Source: Tenacibaculum pelagium
GTDB lineage: Bacteria; Bacteroidota; Bacteroidia; Flavobacteriales; Flavobacteriaceae
NCBI RefSeq assembly: GCF_014062345.1
Contig: NZ_JACGLS010000001.1
Location: forward strand, 248,001 to 312,000
DNA: 64,000 bases
Direction of reading: 5' to 3'
Below the pieces are notes generated by a model. That model was not told the DNA's origin and did not search any database. It saw only the letters and a list, made by a program, of their open reading frames with translations. Shown here in pieces: positions 44,075-53,106 of this stretch. The position numbers were made by a program, and so were the translations under genes. The number at the start of each line of letters is the position of its first letter. Position 1 is the first letter of the stretch.

Positions 44075-44120
44075 AACTACGTCTTAATTATCAGGTTTAC
44101 ATAACTACGACGAAGTAGTT
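44075..44120 (-). promoter_or_regulatory. Repeated AACTACG motif upstream of the ECF sigma gene
   Basis: AACTACG occurs at 44075-44081 and again at 44103-44109, with a six-base inverted copy (GTAGTT) at 44115-44120. On the minus strand this gives GAAACTACTTCGTCGTAGTT, and GAAAC resembles the -35 half of ECF promoters. Autoregulation is inference. Confidence 0.35.
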
Positions 44121-44198
44121 TCAAGTTTGTTACATCAATTATAAAAAAAATAATATTATTGATTAAATTGCGTTGGTATTATTACTAATATATTCCTT

Positions 44199-45650
44199 AT
44201 GAAATTATTTAAAACAACTCTTATTTTATTTTTTTCAATATTAATTATTTCTTGCAGTAGTAAAGATGATACACCTGCTAATATTGAAGTACAGGATTTT
44301 GTTTGGAAAGGATTAAATGCATACTATTTGTGGCAAGATCAAATTCCTGATTTATCTGATAGACGTTTTAATAATGATCAAGAATTATATAGTTACTTAT
44401 CAGGTTTTAACGATCCAAATAATTTATTTAATAGTTTATTGGTTGCTAATGATACTTTATCTAGACTAGTTGATGATCTTAATACCATCACAACTCCAGT
44501 TATAAGAAATAGTACAACTAATGGTCTTGAATTTGGTATTATTGCCGAACCAGGAAATGTCGACAATGTAATTGGCTATGTAACTCATATTTTGCCAAAC
44601 TCTGATGCTTCAACCAAAAATATAGCTAGAGGTGAGTTTTTCTATGCCGTAGATAACACTCAATTAACAAGAGGAAATTTTGAATCTTTATTAATAAATG
44701 GCTCAAATAACTTTACGCTAAATATGGCTGATTTTAATGGAGTTACAATTACCCCAAATGCAAAAAATGTAGCTTTAGAAAAATTAAATCATGATTACTC
44801 TCCTATTTTTATGGAATCAGTAATTAATAATGGAGCGAACAATATCGCATATTTAATGTATAACAATGATTTTTCTACTAACTATTTAAATGATTTAAAT
44901 AATACTTTTTTAAATTTTAAAAATCAATCAGTAAATCAATTAGTTTTAGATTTAAGGTATAATATCGGAGGAGGTAGTTTTGCTAAAAACATCACCAAAA
45001 TTGGTTCGATGATTACAGGTCAATTTAAAGATGAAGTTTTTATAAGAGAACAATGGAATTCAAAAGCACAACCTTGGTTTGAAGCTAATCAACCTGACTC
45101 TCTATTAACTAAATTTACTGATAAATTAACACCTACTACTTTAATAAATAGTCTTAATTTAACTGATGTTTACATCATTTTAAACGGAAACAATTTTAGA
45201 GGCTCTTCTGCTATCGAACTTCTTGTTAATAGCTTAAAATCTCATATAAATGTGCATGTAATTGGAAATAACACAGCAGGACAAAACAAAGGATTAATTA
45301 CTCTATATAATTCGGAAGATTATAACTTTTTAAATAAAAACAACAACCATACGTTTGCTTTACAACCTGTTGCCTTAACATATTTTAATAAAGATAATCA
45401 AACATATAATGATGGTATTACTGTAAATATGTCTCTTTGCCAAAATGAAGATGCTTTAAATCTTGGTATTTTAGGAGATAATACAGATCCTATTTTAAAT
45501 AGAGTATTAAACTACATTACAACAGGAAGTGTTGGTGCAAATCCAACATGTAATGTCAATAATTTTGAATATTTATACAATTCAATAAGACCTCAAAGAG
45601 AAAACGATAGAGGTGTCTTTATTGAGCAAATACTACCTAATACTCATTAA
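44199..45650 (+). CDS. S41 peptidase-like lipoprotein
   Basis: A 483-residue lipoprotein (signal ending IISCSS, cysteine near residue 19) with an N-terminal helical part (DFVWKGLNAYYLWQDQIPDL), a PDZ-like segment around residues 110-200 and an S41 tail-protease fold (VLDLRYNIGGGSFAKNITKI). The serine region FRGSSAIELLVNSL keeps the SAxE shape. The next block, IGNNTAGQNKGLI, has GQ where active S41 enzymes have G-K, so the catalytic lysine is either shifted or missing. It overlaps the convergent DUF72 gene by four bases. Similar lipoproteins are usual in flavobacteria. Confidence 0.82.
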   Translation: MKLFKTTLILFFSILIISCSSKDDTPANIEVQDFVWKGLNAYYLWQDQIPDLSDRRFNNDQELYSYLSGFNDPNNLFNSLLVANDTLSRLVDDLNTITTPVIRNSTTNGLEFGIIAEPGNVDNVIGYVTHILPNSDASTKNIARGEFFYAVDNTQLTRGNFESLLINGSNNFTLNMADFNGVTITPNAKNVALEKLNHDYSPIFMESVINNGANNIAYLMYNNDFSTNYLNDLNNTFLNFKNQSVNQLVLDLRYNIGGGSFAKNITKIGSMITGQFKDEVFIREQWNSKAQPWFEANQPDSLLTKFTDKLTPTTLINSLNLTDVYIILNGNNFRGSSAIELLVNSLKSHINVHVIGNNTAGQNKGLITLYNSEDYNFLNKNNNHTFALQPVALTYFNKDNQTYNDGITVNMSLCQNEDALNLGILGDNTDPILNRVLNYITTGSVGANPTCNVNNFEYLYNSIRPQRENDRGVFIEQILPNTH

Positions 45651-46540
45651 AGTAAACTCATTTGTTGATTATTCTCTTCATTAGGTACTTTTAATTTAGT
45701 TCCTAACTCATTGTTTAGTTTTTTAATAAAGTATGCTGCCAATAAAGGAGATTCTACTTCTAAATTTTGATGGATAAAAAAATGAATGTTTTGCAAACCT
45801 AAATCTCTCCATTCTTTTAATCTCATAACCCAATCATCTAAACGAGTATAATCTGACGGATGATTAGCACCAACATAGCGTACAAAAGCTTCATTGTTTG
45901 TTAATCGCATATGTAACATATCTCTTCTTCCTGCTGTATCCACTAAAACATTTGCTATATTATTCTCTTCAAACAATTTAGTATAGTCGTTAAAAATTGC
46001 TTTATCCTCATACCAATCTTTATGTCTAAGTTCAATTGCTAAAGGAATTTCTTTAGGCCAACTCACTACAAAATTTTGAAGTGCATCAAAGTTTTTAGGG
46101 CCAAAATTAGAATGCATTTGTAAAAATATCGTTCCTAGTTTTTCTTGTAAGTGTGCAGAATTATCTAAATAAACATTTACAGTGTCTTGTACTCCTTGTA
46201 ATCGTTTCCAATGACTTATTTCCTGCCCTATTTTTGGAAAAAACTTAAAATTATCAGGAGTCTTTAATTTCCATTTTTCAAATTGTTCAGCCGGGAATTG
46301 ACGATAAAAAGTAGCATTCAACTCAATAGAGTTAAATTGTTTTGAATAATATTCTAATTCATCTTTTGTTCCTCTAGGATAAAATCCTTTTAAATCTGCT
46401 TTATTCCATTTAGCACAACCAACGTATACATTAGGAGCATCAACTTTATCATAAGAACTCAATAAATCAACAGTACTTTGATGAGTATTAGGTAACGAAA
46501 AATCTATTAATTCTGGATGATCTACTTTTCCAAATTTCAT
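45647..46540 (-). CDS. DUF72 family protein (YecE-like)
   Basis: A 297-residue TIM-barrel protein of the DUF72 family. Marks are VYVGCAKWNKADLKGFYPRG near residue 40, YYSKQFNSIELNATFYR, and later AIELRHKDWYED and MHMRLTNNEAFVRYVG-type strands. The function is not known, although an endonuclease-like fold has been proposed for the family. It begins four bases downstream of the patatin gene, so the two form an operon on the minus strand. Confidence 0.87.
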   Translation of the reverse strand: MKFGKVDHPELIDFSLPNTHQSTVDLLSSYDKVDAPNVYVGCAKWNKADLKGFYPRGTKDELEYYSKQFNSIELNATFYRQFPAEQFEKWKLKTPDNFKFFPKIGQEISHWKRLQGVQDTVNVYLDNSAHLQEKLGTIFLQMHSNFGPKNFDALQNFVVSWPKEIPLAIELRHKDWYEDKAIFNDYTKLFEENNIANVLVDTAGRRDMLHMRLTNNEAFVRYVGANHPSDYTRLDDWVMRLKEWRDLGLQNIHFFIHQNLEVESPLLAAYFIKKLNNELGTKLKVPNEENNQQMSLL

Positions 46541-46543
46541 ATA

Positions 46544-47497
46544 CTAAGCATTTTCTAGACCTTCTTCTATCTCTTGATTATCGATCATTTCTGGTCTAAA
46601 CTCACTCATCTTATCATCATTTAATTTTTTAGCATATTTATAACCAGATTTCCACCATTTTTTCATTTTCTCTTTTTCGAAAACTAATGAATTTGTGGTT
46701 AAAACTGTTGGTGTATAATATAGATTTAACTTAACATCGTTTTGTTTTGCTGATAACTTACCAATAGTAATATTATGTTTCTCAACATTTTCTAGCATAA
46801 AATCAAACGTATCCATCATTAAAGAAAACGGGTTCTTAGCTGGCAATCTATTAATTTGAGTTACCTCTGTGGCTAAAATAATAGCATCTACTTCTTTAGC
46901 TCCACGCAAAATAGCTTCACGAATTGGCACTAAACTTCCAAAACCACCATCGGCATATTGACAATGATTTTTCTCTAACAAACTCATAAAAGGAACATAA
47001 TTACACGAACCCCAAATCCAATCGCAAAAATCATCATAAGAACAATCTAAAATAGATTTATATTCTATTTGATTTGCCGTTAAATTAGATACCGTTACTA
47101 CAACATCTTTATTTGATTCTCTAATTCGGTTATACATTTTTTTAGTAACACTCTTTTTTATGAGTTTTCTTAGATTTTTACTTTCACCAAAAGTCTTACG
47201 TCCATTTAAAAAATTCCAAAAAGTATTTCTATGTCGAATAGAAATTACTTTAGCTCCATTTACTTTTTTTATCTTAAAAGGACTATTACTAAAAATTGCT
47301 TTTTGATCTACAGATGTATAAATTTCTTTTAATTCATCCACCATACCTAATGCCAAATGAGAAACCATTAAACTACCTGTTGAAGTTCCTAAAAACATGT
47401 CGTATTTCTTTCCTTTTTGCTTCATTAAATATTGAGCAACACCACCAGCAAATGCCCCTTTGCTTCCACCTCCAGAAATTACTAACGCTTTTTTCAT
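46544..47497 (-). CDS. Patatin-like phospholipase
   Basis: A 317-residue patatin-family lipid hydrolase with a Ser-Asp dyad. The oxyanion loop is VISGGGSKGAFAGGVA, the nucleophile elbow is FLGTSTGSLMV (GxSxG) and the catalytic aspartate is in CQYADGGFGSLVPI. No signal peptide is present, so it should act in the cytoplasm or on the inner membrane, cutting acyl groups from phospholipids. It is followed by the DUF72 gene with a four-base gap. Confidence 0.9.
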   Translation of the reverse strand: MKKALVISGGGSKGAFAGGVAQYLMKQKGKKYDMFLGTSTGSLMVSHLALGMVDELKEIYTSVDQKAIFSNSPFKIKKVNGAKVISIRHRNTFWNFLNGRKTFGESKNLRKLIKKSVTKKMYNRIRESNKDVVVTVSNLTANQIEYKSILDCSYDDFCDWIWGSCNYVPFMSLLEKNHCQYADGGFGSLVPIREAILRGAKEVDAIILATEVTQINRLPAKNPFSLMMDTFDFMLENVEKHNITIGKLSAKQNDVKLNLYYTPTVLTTNSLVFEKEKMKKWWKSGYKYAKKLNDDKMSEFRPEMIDNQEIEEGLENA

Positions 47498-47546
47498 GAA
47501 TTAAATTTGATTTACCTATTTTTAGTTCTGTAAAAATATCAAAAAA

Positions 47547-48590
47547 ATGAAGAGATTCTCACTTTTAATTTTAGTCGTAATTATTTCTTATTCCTGTAAA
47601 AAAGAATACCAACCTAGAAATATTGATTCCATTAAAATTATAGAATTTAAAAGAGATAGTTCTAGTATTAGAGCAATACATGTTATAAACTCAGATTCTA
47701 TTTATTATACAGGATCTAAAGGAGATTTTGGAGCTACTTTAAATGGAGGTAAAACTTGGGATAATTTTACAATTAAATATCAAGACTCTATACTTCCTCA
47801 CTTTAGAAGCATTGCTTATAGTAAAAATGGTGCCTATATTTTATCTATTTCAAATCCAGCTCTTTTGTACAATATAGGTTTTTATGGTCCCAAACTAGTT
47901 TACAAAGAAGAACACGAAAAAGTTTTTTATGATAGTATGAAATTCTTTCCTGATGGAGTTCGCGGAATTGCTGTTGGAGATCCTACCGAAAATTGTCCTT
48001 CAATTATTTTAACTTCTGATGGAGGAAACACGTGGAAAAAGCTATCATGTGATAAACTACCTCTATTTGAAGAAGGAGAAGCTTTTTTTGCTGCTAGTAA
48101 TACTAACATTGCTATTATTAATAAAACCGTGTGGATTGCTTCTGGTGGTAGTAAAGCAAGAATTTTAAAATCTACTGATTATGGTAATACTTGGGAGATT
48201 TATGATACTCCTATAATCCAAGGTGATGGTCCGCAAGGAATATACTCAATCGATTTTTATGATGAAAATAATGGAATTGCCATTGGAGGAAATTACGCAA
48301 AACCAAATGACAATTGTGCTAACAAAGCTATTACCAAAGATGGTGGTAAAACTTGGACTATTGTAGCCGATAATCAAAACCCTAATTACAAAAGCTGTGT
48401 CCAGTATGTTCCAAATACAAACGGAAAAGAAGTTTTTGCAGTTGGCAAAACAGGAGTTTCTTTCTCTAATGACGGAGGACATACTTGGAACGAAGTGAGT
48501 AATGACTCATATTATACAATTCAGTTTGTAGATAGTAACTCTGCTTGGTTATCTGGACATCAAAAAATTGGAAAACTGACACTTAAATAG
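47547..48590 (+). CDS. Asp-box repeat (beta-propeller) lipoprotein
   Basis: A 347-residue lipoprotein (signal ending SYSCKK) made of beta-propeller blades. Five Asp-box style motifs are visible: LNGGKTWDN, TSDGGNTWKK, STDYGNTWEI, TKDGGKTWTI and SNDGGHTWNE. Such propellers occur in sialidases and in YCF48-like assembly factors; the catalytic arginines of a sialidase are not recognisable, so I would not call it one. It should sit on the outer membrane or in the periplasm. Confidence 0.72.
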   Translation: MKRFSLLILVVIISYSCKKEYQPRNIDSIKIIEFKRDSSSIRAIHVINSDSIYYTGSKGDFGATLNGGKTWDNFTIKYQDSILPHFRSIAYSKNGAYILSISNPALLYNIGFYGPKLVYKEEHEKVFYDSMKFFPDGVRGIAVGDPTENCPSIILTSDGGNTWKKLSCDKLPLFEEGEAFFAASNTNIAIINKTVWIASGGSKARILKSTDYGNTWEIYDTPIIQGDGPQGIYSIDFYDENNGIAIGGNYAKPNDNCANKAITKDGGKTWTIVADNQNPNYKSCVQYVPNTNGKEVFAVGKTGVSFSNDGGHTWNEVSNDSYYTIQFVDSNSAWLSGHQKIGKLTLK

Positions 48591-48678
48591 TTCTTAATTA
48601 TTTGTTAAAATAAACGTCAATTCAGCACAAATAAATACCTTTAAAATACCTTTAAAAAAAATAATTAACCAACCTAAA

Positions 48679-51618
48679 ATGAAAAAAACACTCATACTAC
48701 TGTTATTGTGTGTATCCTCTATTTATTCGCAAGAATACTTTCCGAGTAATACAGGTGTAAAAACATCAAAAAACAAACTATATGCTTTTACAAACGCTAA
48801 AATTTATGTTAGCCCTAGTAAAATCATCAAAAAAGGAACTTTACTTATTAAAGATGGTAAAGTTGTAAATTCAGGTAAATCTGTAAATATTCCCAATGGT
48901 ACAGAAGTTATCGACCTAAAAGGAAAAACTATTTATCCATCTTTTGTTGATGCTTATTCAACTTTCGGAATCACTGCTCCTAAAAGAGAAAGTGGTCGTG
49001 GTAAAGGTCCTCAATACGATGCTAATAGAAAAGGATATTACTGGAACGATCATATAAGACCAGATGTTGATGCTTTCAACGATTTTAAATTTGATGCAAA
49101 AAAAGCAAAAGAATTATTAAGTCTTGGTTTCGGAACAGTAAATACACATTTAGAAGACGGAATTATGCAAGGTAATGGAGTTTTAGTTGCTTTAAATCCG
49201 AATACTACAGATGCTTATAGAGTATTAAATAAGCAATCAGGAAATTATCTTTCTTTTAGTAAAAGTAAAAAATCACGCCAATCCTACCCTACTTCTCGTA
49301 TGGGAGCTATGGCTTTGTTAAGACAAGCTTATATGGATGCTGATTGGTATGCTAAAGGTAATAGTAAGAATACTGATTTAGCATTAGAAGCTTTAAATAA
49401 TAAAAAAGATTTCCCTCAAATTTTTAGAGGCGGAAATTACTTAGATGATTTACGTGCTGATAAAGTTGGAGACGAATTCGGAATTCAATATACAATTGTT
49501 GGTGGCGGAGATGAATACCAACGTATAAATGACATTAAAAACACTAATGCAACTTTTATCATCCCAATCAATTATAGAAAAGCATACGATGTTAGCGATG
49601 CTTTTTTAGCTGATAAGATAGCATTAAGCGATATGCGTAAATGGAACCAAGAGCCAGCAAATCCTTCAATTTTAGCAAAAAACAATATTCCTTTTGCTTT
49701 AACAACTTATAAATTAAAAAAAGCAAAAGACTTTACAGGAAATTTACAGAAAGCTATTAAGTATGGTTTAACTAAAACCAAAGCATTAGAAGCTTTAACA
49801 ACCATTCCTGCAAATATTCTTAAAAACAATAAAATTGGTAATTTAAATGCAGGAAGTTATGCTAACTTCTTAATTACTTCTGGTGATATTTTTGATGCTA
49901 AAACGACTTTATATGAAAATTGGGTACAAGGTGATAAAAACATCATAAATCCAATGAATATTAAAGATATTACAGGAGATTATACTTTATCTATTAACGG
50001 AAAAACATATGATTTAGCTATTACTGGTAAAGGAGCAAAACAAACCGGATCAATAAAAAAAGGAGAAGAAAAAATAAATTCTAAGTTTACTTTTAAAGAT
50101 AATTGGGTTTCAATTACTTTAAGAGAAGGTGATGATTTTACACGTTTATCTGGTATTATCGAAAATAATCAGCTAAAAGGTACTGCTATTGATAATAACG
50201 GAAACGAATCTAACTGGTCAGCTGTTTTTAAATCTAAAAAAGATAAAAAGAAAGATGACAAAAAGAAAGGCGAAAAAACTCCAGAAATAGTTGCGGTTTC
50301 GTATCCAAACATAGGTTATGGTAACTTTAATAAACCACAACAAGAAACTATTTTAATTAAAAATGCTACAGTTTGGACTTCAGAAAATGGAGAAACTTTA
50401 AACAACACTGATGTTTTAATTAAAAATGGAAAAATTGCTCAAATCGGAAATAATCTTTCAAGTCGTGGAGCTAAGGTTATAGACGGTACAGGAAAGTACT
50501 TAACTACTGGTATTATTGATGAACACTCACATATTGCTACAACTGCAGTAAACGAAGCTGGTCATAACTCGACTGCAGAGGTTACTATTGAAGATGTTGT
50601 AGATCCTGACGATATTAATATTTATAGAAACATTGCTGGTGGTGTTACTTCTATTCAAGTTTTACACGGTTCTGCGAACCCTATTGGTGGTCGCTCTGCT
50701 ATTTTAAAATTAAAGTGGGGAGAAAATGCTGATGGGTTAATTTATAAAAACACACCTAAATTCATAAAGTTTGCTTTAGGTGAAAATGTAAAGCAATCTA
50801 ACTGGGGAGATATGCAAACAGTACGTTTTCCACAAACTCGTATGGGAGTTGAACAAGTTTATATCGATTACTTTCAAAGAGCAAAAGAATACGATGCTAA
50901 AAAGAAAAGTGGACAACCGTATCGTAAAGATATCGAGTTAGAAACTTTAGCTGAAATTATTAATAAAGAGCGTTTTATTTCTTGTCACTCTTACGTGCAA
51001 TCTGAAATAAACATGTTAATGAAAGTTGCTGAAAAATTCGGTTTTAACATCAATACATTTACCCATATTTTAGAGGGATATAAAGTAGCAGATAAAATGA
51101 AAAAACACGGAGTTGGTGGATCTACATTTGCCGATTGGTGGGCATATAAATACGAGGTTAACGATGCAATTCCTTATAACGCTGCAATTATGCACAATCA
51201 AGGAGTAACCGTTGCAATTAACTCTGATGATGCAGAAATGTCTCGTCGTTTAAACCAAGAAGCTGCAAAGTTGGTAAAATATGGCGACATGTCTGAACAA
51301 GATGCTTGGGCTACCGTAACTATAAATCCTGCAAAATTATTGCACCTAGATGATCGTACAGGTAGCATTAAAGTTGGTAAAGATGCTGATGTAGTTTTAT
51401 GGAGTGGTAATCCTTTATCAATCTATACAAAAGCGGAAAAAACAATTATTGATGGTACTGTTTATTTCGATATCGAAAAAGATAAAGAAAAGCGTAAAGC
51501 AATTAAATCAGAACGTTCTAAGCTGATTAATATGATGTTACAAGAAAAATTAAAAGGTGCTAAAACACAAGCTCCTGTAAAGAAAACTAAAAAATTATTC
51601 CACTGTGATACCGAATAA
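48679..51618 (+). CDS. Tandem amidohydrolase-fold secreted protein
   Basis: A 979-residue secreted protein (signal about residues 1-18) with two amidohydrolase-type halves. The first (about residues 30-440) has the entry strand YAFTNAKIYVSPSKIIKKG and KTIYPSFVDAYSTFG, but the metal motif HxH is absent. A charged linker (residues 515-535) leads to the second half, in which IIDEHSHIATTAV keeps the HxH, and ISCHSYVQSE, FTHILEGYKV and AINSDDAEMS give the other metal positions. The second half is likely the active imidazolonepropionase-like domain. The next gene, 51638-52933, is a paralogue of the first half. Confidence 0.82.
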   Translation: MKKTLILLLLCVSSIYSQEYFPSNTGVKTSKNKLYAFTNAKIYVSPSKIIKKGTLLIKDGKVVNSGKSVNIPNGTEVIDLKGKTIYPSFVDAYSTFGITAPKRESGRGKGPQYDANRKGYYWNDHIRPDVDAFNDFKFDAKKAKELLSLGFGTVNTHLEDGIMQGNGVLVALNPNTTDAYRVLNKQSGNYLSFSKSKKSRQSYPTSRMGAMALLRQAYMDADWYAKGNSKNTDLALEALNNKKDFPQIFRGGNYLDDLRADKVGDEFGIQYTIVGGGDEYQRINDIKNTNATFIIPINYRKAYDVSDAFLADKIALSDMRKWNQEPANPSILAKNNIPFALTTYKLKKAKDFTGNLQKAIKYGLTKTKALEALTTIPANILKNNKIGNLNAGSYANFLITSGDIFDAKTTLYENWVQGDKNIINPMNIKDITGDYTLSINGKTYDLAITGKGAKQTGSIKKGEEKINSKFTFKDNWVSITLREGDDFTRLSGIIENNQLKGTAIDNNGNESNWSAVFKSKKDKKKDDKKKGEKTPEIVAVSYPNIGYGNFNKPQQETILIKNATVWTSENGETLNNTDVLIKNGKIAQIGNNLSSRGAKVIDGTGKYLTTGIIDEHSHIATTAVNEAGHNSTAEVTIEDVVDPDDINIYRNIAGGVTSIQVLHGSANPIGGRSAILKLKWGENADGLIYKNTPKFIKFALGENVKQSNWGDMQTVRFPQTRMGVEQVYIDYFQRAKEYDAKKKSGQPYRKDIELETLAEIINKERFISCHSYVQSEINMLMKVAEKFGFNINTFTHILEGYKVADKMKKHGVGGSTFADWWAYKYEVNDAIPYNAAIMHNQGVTVAINSDDAEMSRRLNQEAAKLVKYGDMSEQDAWATVTINPAKLLHLDDRTGSIKVGKDADVVLWSGNPLSIYTKAEKTIIDGTVYFDIEKDKEKRKAIKSERSKLINMMLQEKLKGAKTQAPVKKTKKLFHCDTE

Positions 51619-51637
51619 AAATTTAAAAATATCAAAC

Positions 51638-52933
51638 ATGAAAATTAATTTAATTTATGGTTTATTATGTTTCTTATTTTTAGGAAACATCGTAGCACAA
51701 CAAACACCAGCTCCTAAGCAAACTCAAGATTATAGCATTGAAGGTGCTACTGCTCATTTAGGAAACGGACAAGTAATAGAAAACTCATTAATCATGTTTT
51801 CTAACGGAAAAATATCTTTCGTAGGAAATGCTAATATGAAAATTGCACGTCAAGGTACTGTTATCAATGCCAAAGAAAAACATGTCTACCCAGGATTTAT
51901 CGCAGCAAACTCTTCTTTAGGTTTAGCTGAAATTGATGCGGTACGTGCAACAAGAGATGTTGATGAAGTTGGTAGTATGTTACCTCATATTCGAAGTATT
52001 ATTGCTTATAATACTGAGAGTAAGGTAATCGAAAGTATGCGTCCTAACGGAGTATTTATGGCACAAATAACTCCAAGAGGAGGTGTTATTTCTGGTACTT
52101 CATCAGTAGTACAATTCGATGCTTGGAATTGGGAAGATGCTACTTTAAAAACTGATGACGGTGTTCATATGAATTGGCCTAATAGTTTTAGCCGTGGTCG
52201 CTGGTGGTTAGGAGAAGACCCTGGATTAAAACCTAACAAAAATTATCAAAAAGGTATTACTAAAATTAAGGAATACATTAATAATGCTAAAGCTTATTTA
52301 AAAGGTAATAAATCTTCTAAGATTTTACCTTATGATGCTTTAGAAGGAGTTTTAAACGGATCACAAAAAATGTTTGTTCATGTTGGTGGACAGAAAGGAA
52401 TTACTGATGCTGTAAATACTTTAAAAGAGTTAGGAATTAACAACATTGTTATTGTTCATGGTCAAGAAGCAGAAAAAGTAGCTGACTTATTAAAAAAGAA
52501 CAATATTCCTGTAATTTTAGAACGTGCACATCGTTTACCAAATACCGAGGATGAAGATTATGATTTACCATTCCGTTCTGCAAAAATATTGTCAGATGCT
52601 GGTATCTTAATTGGTTTAGGTATGGAAGGCGATATGGAACGTATGAGTACTCGTAATTTACCTTTCTATGCAGGTACTTATGCTGCTTATGGTTTAGGTA
52701 AAGAAAAAGCTTTGCAGTTAATCACTCAAAACAACGCGAAAATCTTAGGTATAGATGATAAAGTAGGAACTCTAGAAGTTGGTAAAGATGCAACACTATT
52801 TATCTCAAAAGGTGATGCTTTAGATATGCGAACTAATATTTTAACCGATGCATTTATACAAGGGAGAAAAATTAGTTTAGAAACGCATCAAACAAAACTT
52901 TGGAAGCGATATTCTAACAAGTATAAAAAATAA
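51638..52933 (+). CDS. Amidohydrolase-fold secreted protein lacking the HxH motif
   Basis: A 431-residue secreted protein. I use ATG 51638, where a good signal peptide begins (MKINLIYGLLCFLFLGNIVAQQ is 22 residues; the first 20 are MKINLIYGLLCFLFLGNIVA), and not the upstream in-frame GTG at 51605 that overlaps the previous gene. In the amidohydrolase fold the first strand ends HVYPGFIAANSSLGLAE, where an active enzyme would have DxHxH, and the late aspartate is in LGMEGDMERM. It is therefore probably a partner or a degenerate copy. It lies 19 bases after the larger amidohydrolase and ends at a strong terminator. Confidence 0.8.
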   Translation: MKINLIYGLLCFLFLGNIVAQQTPAPKQTQDYSIEGATAHLGNGQVIENSLIMFSNGKISFVGNANMKIARQGTVINAKEKHVYPGFIAANSSLGLAEIDAVRATRDVDEVGSMLPHIRSIIAYNTESKVIESMRPNGVFMAQITPRGGVISGTSSVVQFDAWNWEDATLKTDDGVHMNWPNSFSRGRWWLGEDPGLKPNKNYQKGITKIKEYINNAKAYLKGNKSSKILPYDALEGVLNGSQKMFVHVGGQKGITDAVNTLKELGINNIVIVHGQEAEKVADLLKKNNIPVILERAHRLPNTEDEDYDLPFRSAKILSDAGILIGLGMEGDMERMSTRNLPFYAGTYAAYGLGKEKALQLITQNNAKILGIDDKVGTLEVGKDATLFISKGDALDMRTNILTDAFIQGRKISLETHQTKLWKRYSNKYKK

Positions 52934-52935
52934 AT

Positions 52936-52966
52936 AAAAAGCTCGGTATAACTACCGAGCTTTTTT
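52936..52966 (+). terminator. Terminator of the amidohydrolase operon
   Basis: AAAAAGCTCGGT pairs with ACCGAGCTTTTTT (arms 52936-52947 and 52954-52966) around a six-base loop, with the T run on the plus strand. It starts three bases after the stop codon. Confidence 0.85.
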
Positions 52967-53093
52967 AATTCAAACAAATCTGTTAAAAATTATCCCCTTA
53001 CTTAACTTTTAATCACAAAGTTTAAATTATTAATACAATATTGTATTGCAAATATTAAACGAAAAACTATAAAATAAAATACCTAATATTGGG

Positions 53094-53101
53094 TATTTTT
53101 G
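53094..53101 (+). promoter_or_regulatory. -7 element of the TrmH-like gene
   Basis: TATTTTTG is a perfect TAnnTTTG match ending five bases before the ATG at 53107. The mRNA is therefore likely to have no leader. Confidence 0.5.
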
Positions 53102-53106
53102 TAGCT

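Noticed and set aside
47547-48590. Asp-box protein as a sialidase linked to the pseudaminic acid locus
   Set aside because: The Asp boxes are clear, but the sialidase arginine triad and FRIP-type motif are not seen, and the gene is 16 kb from the pse operon.
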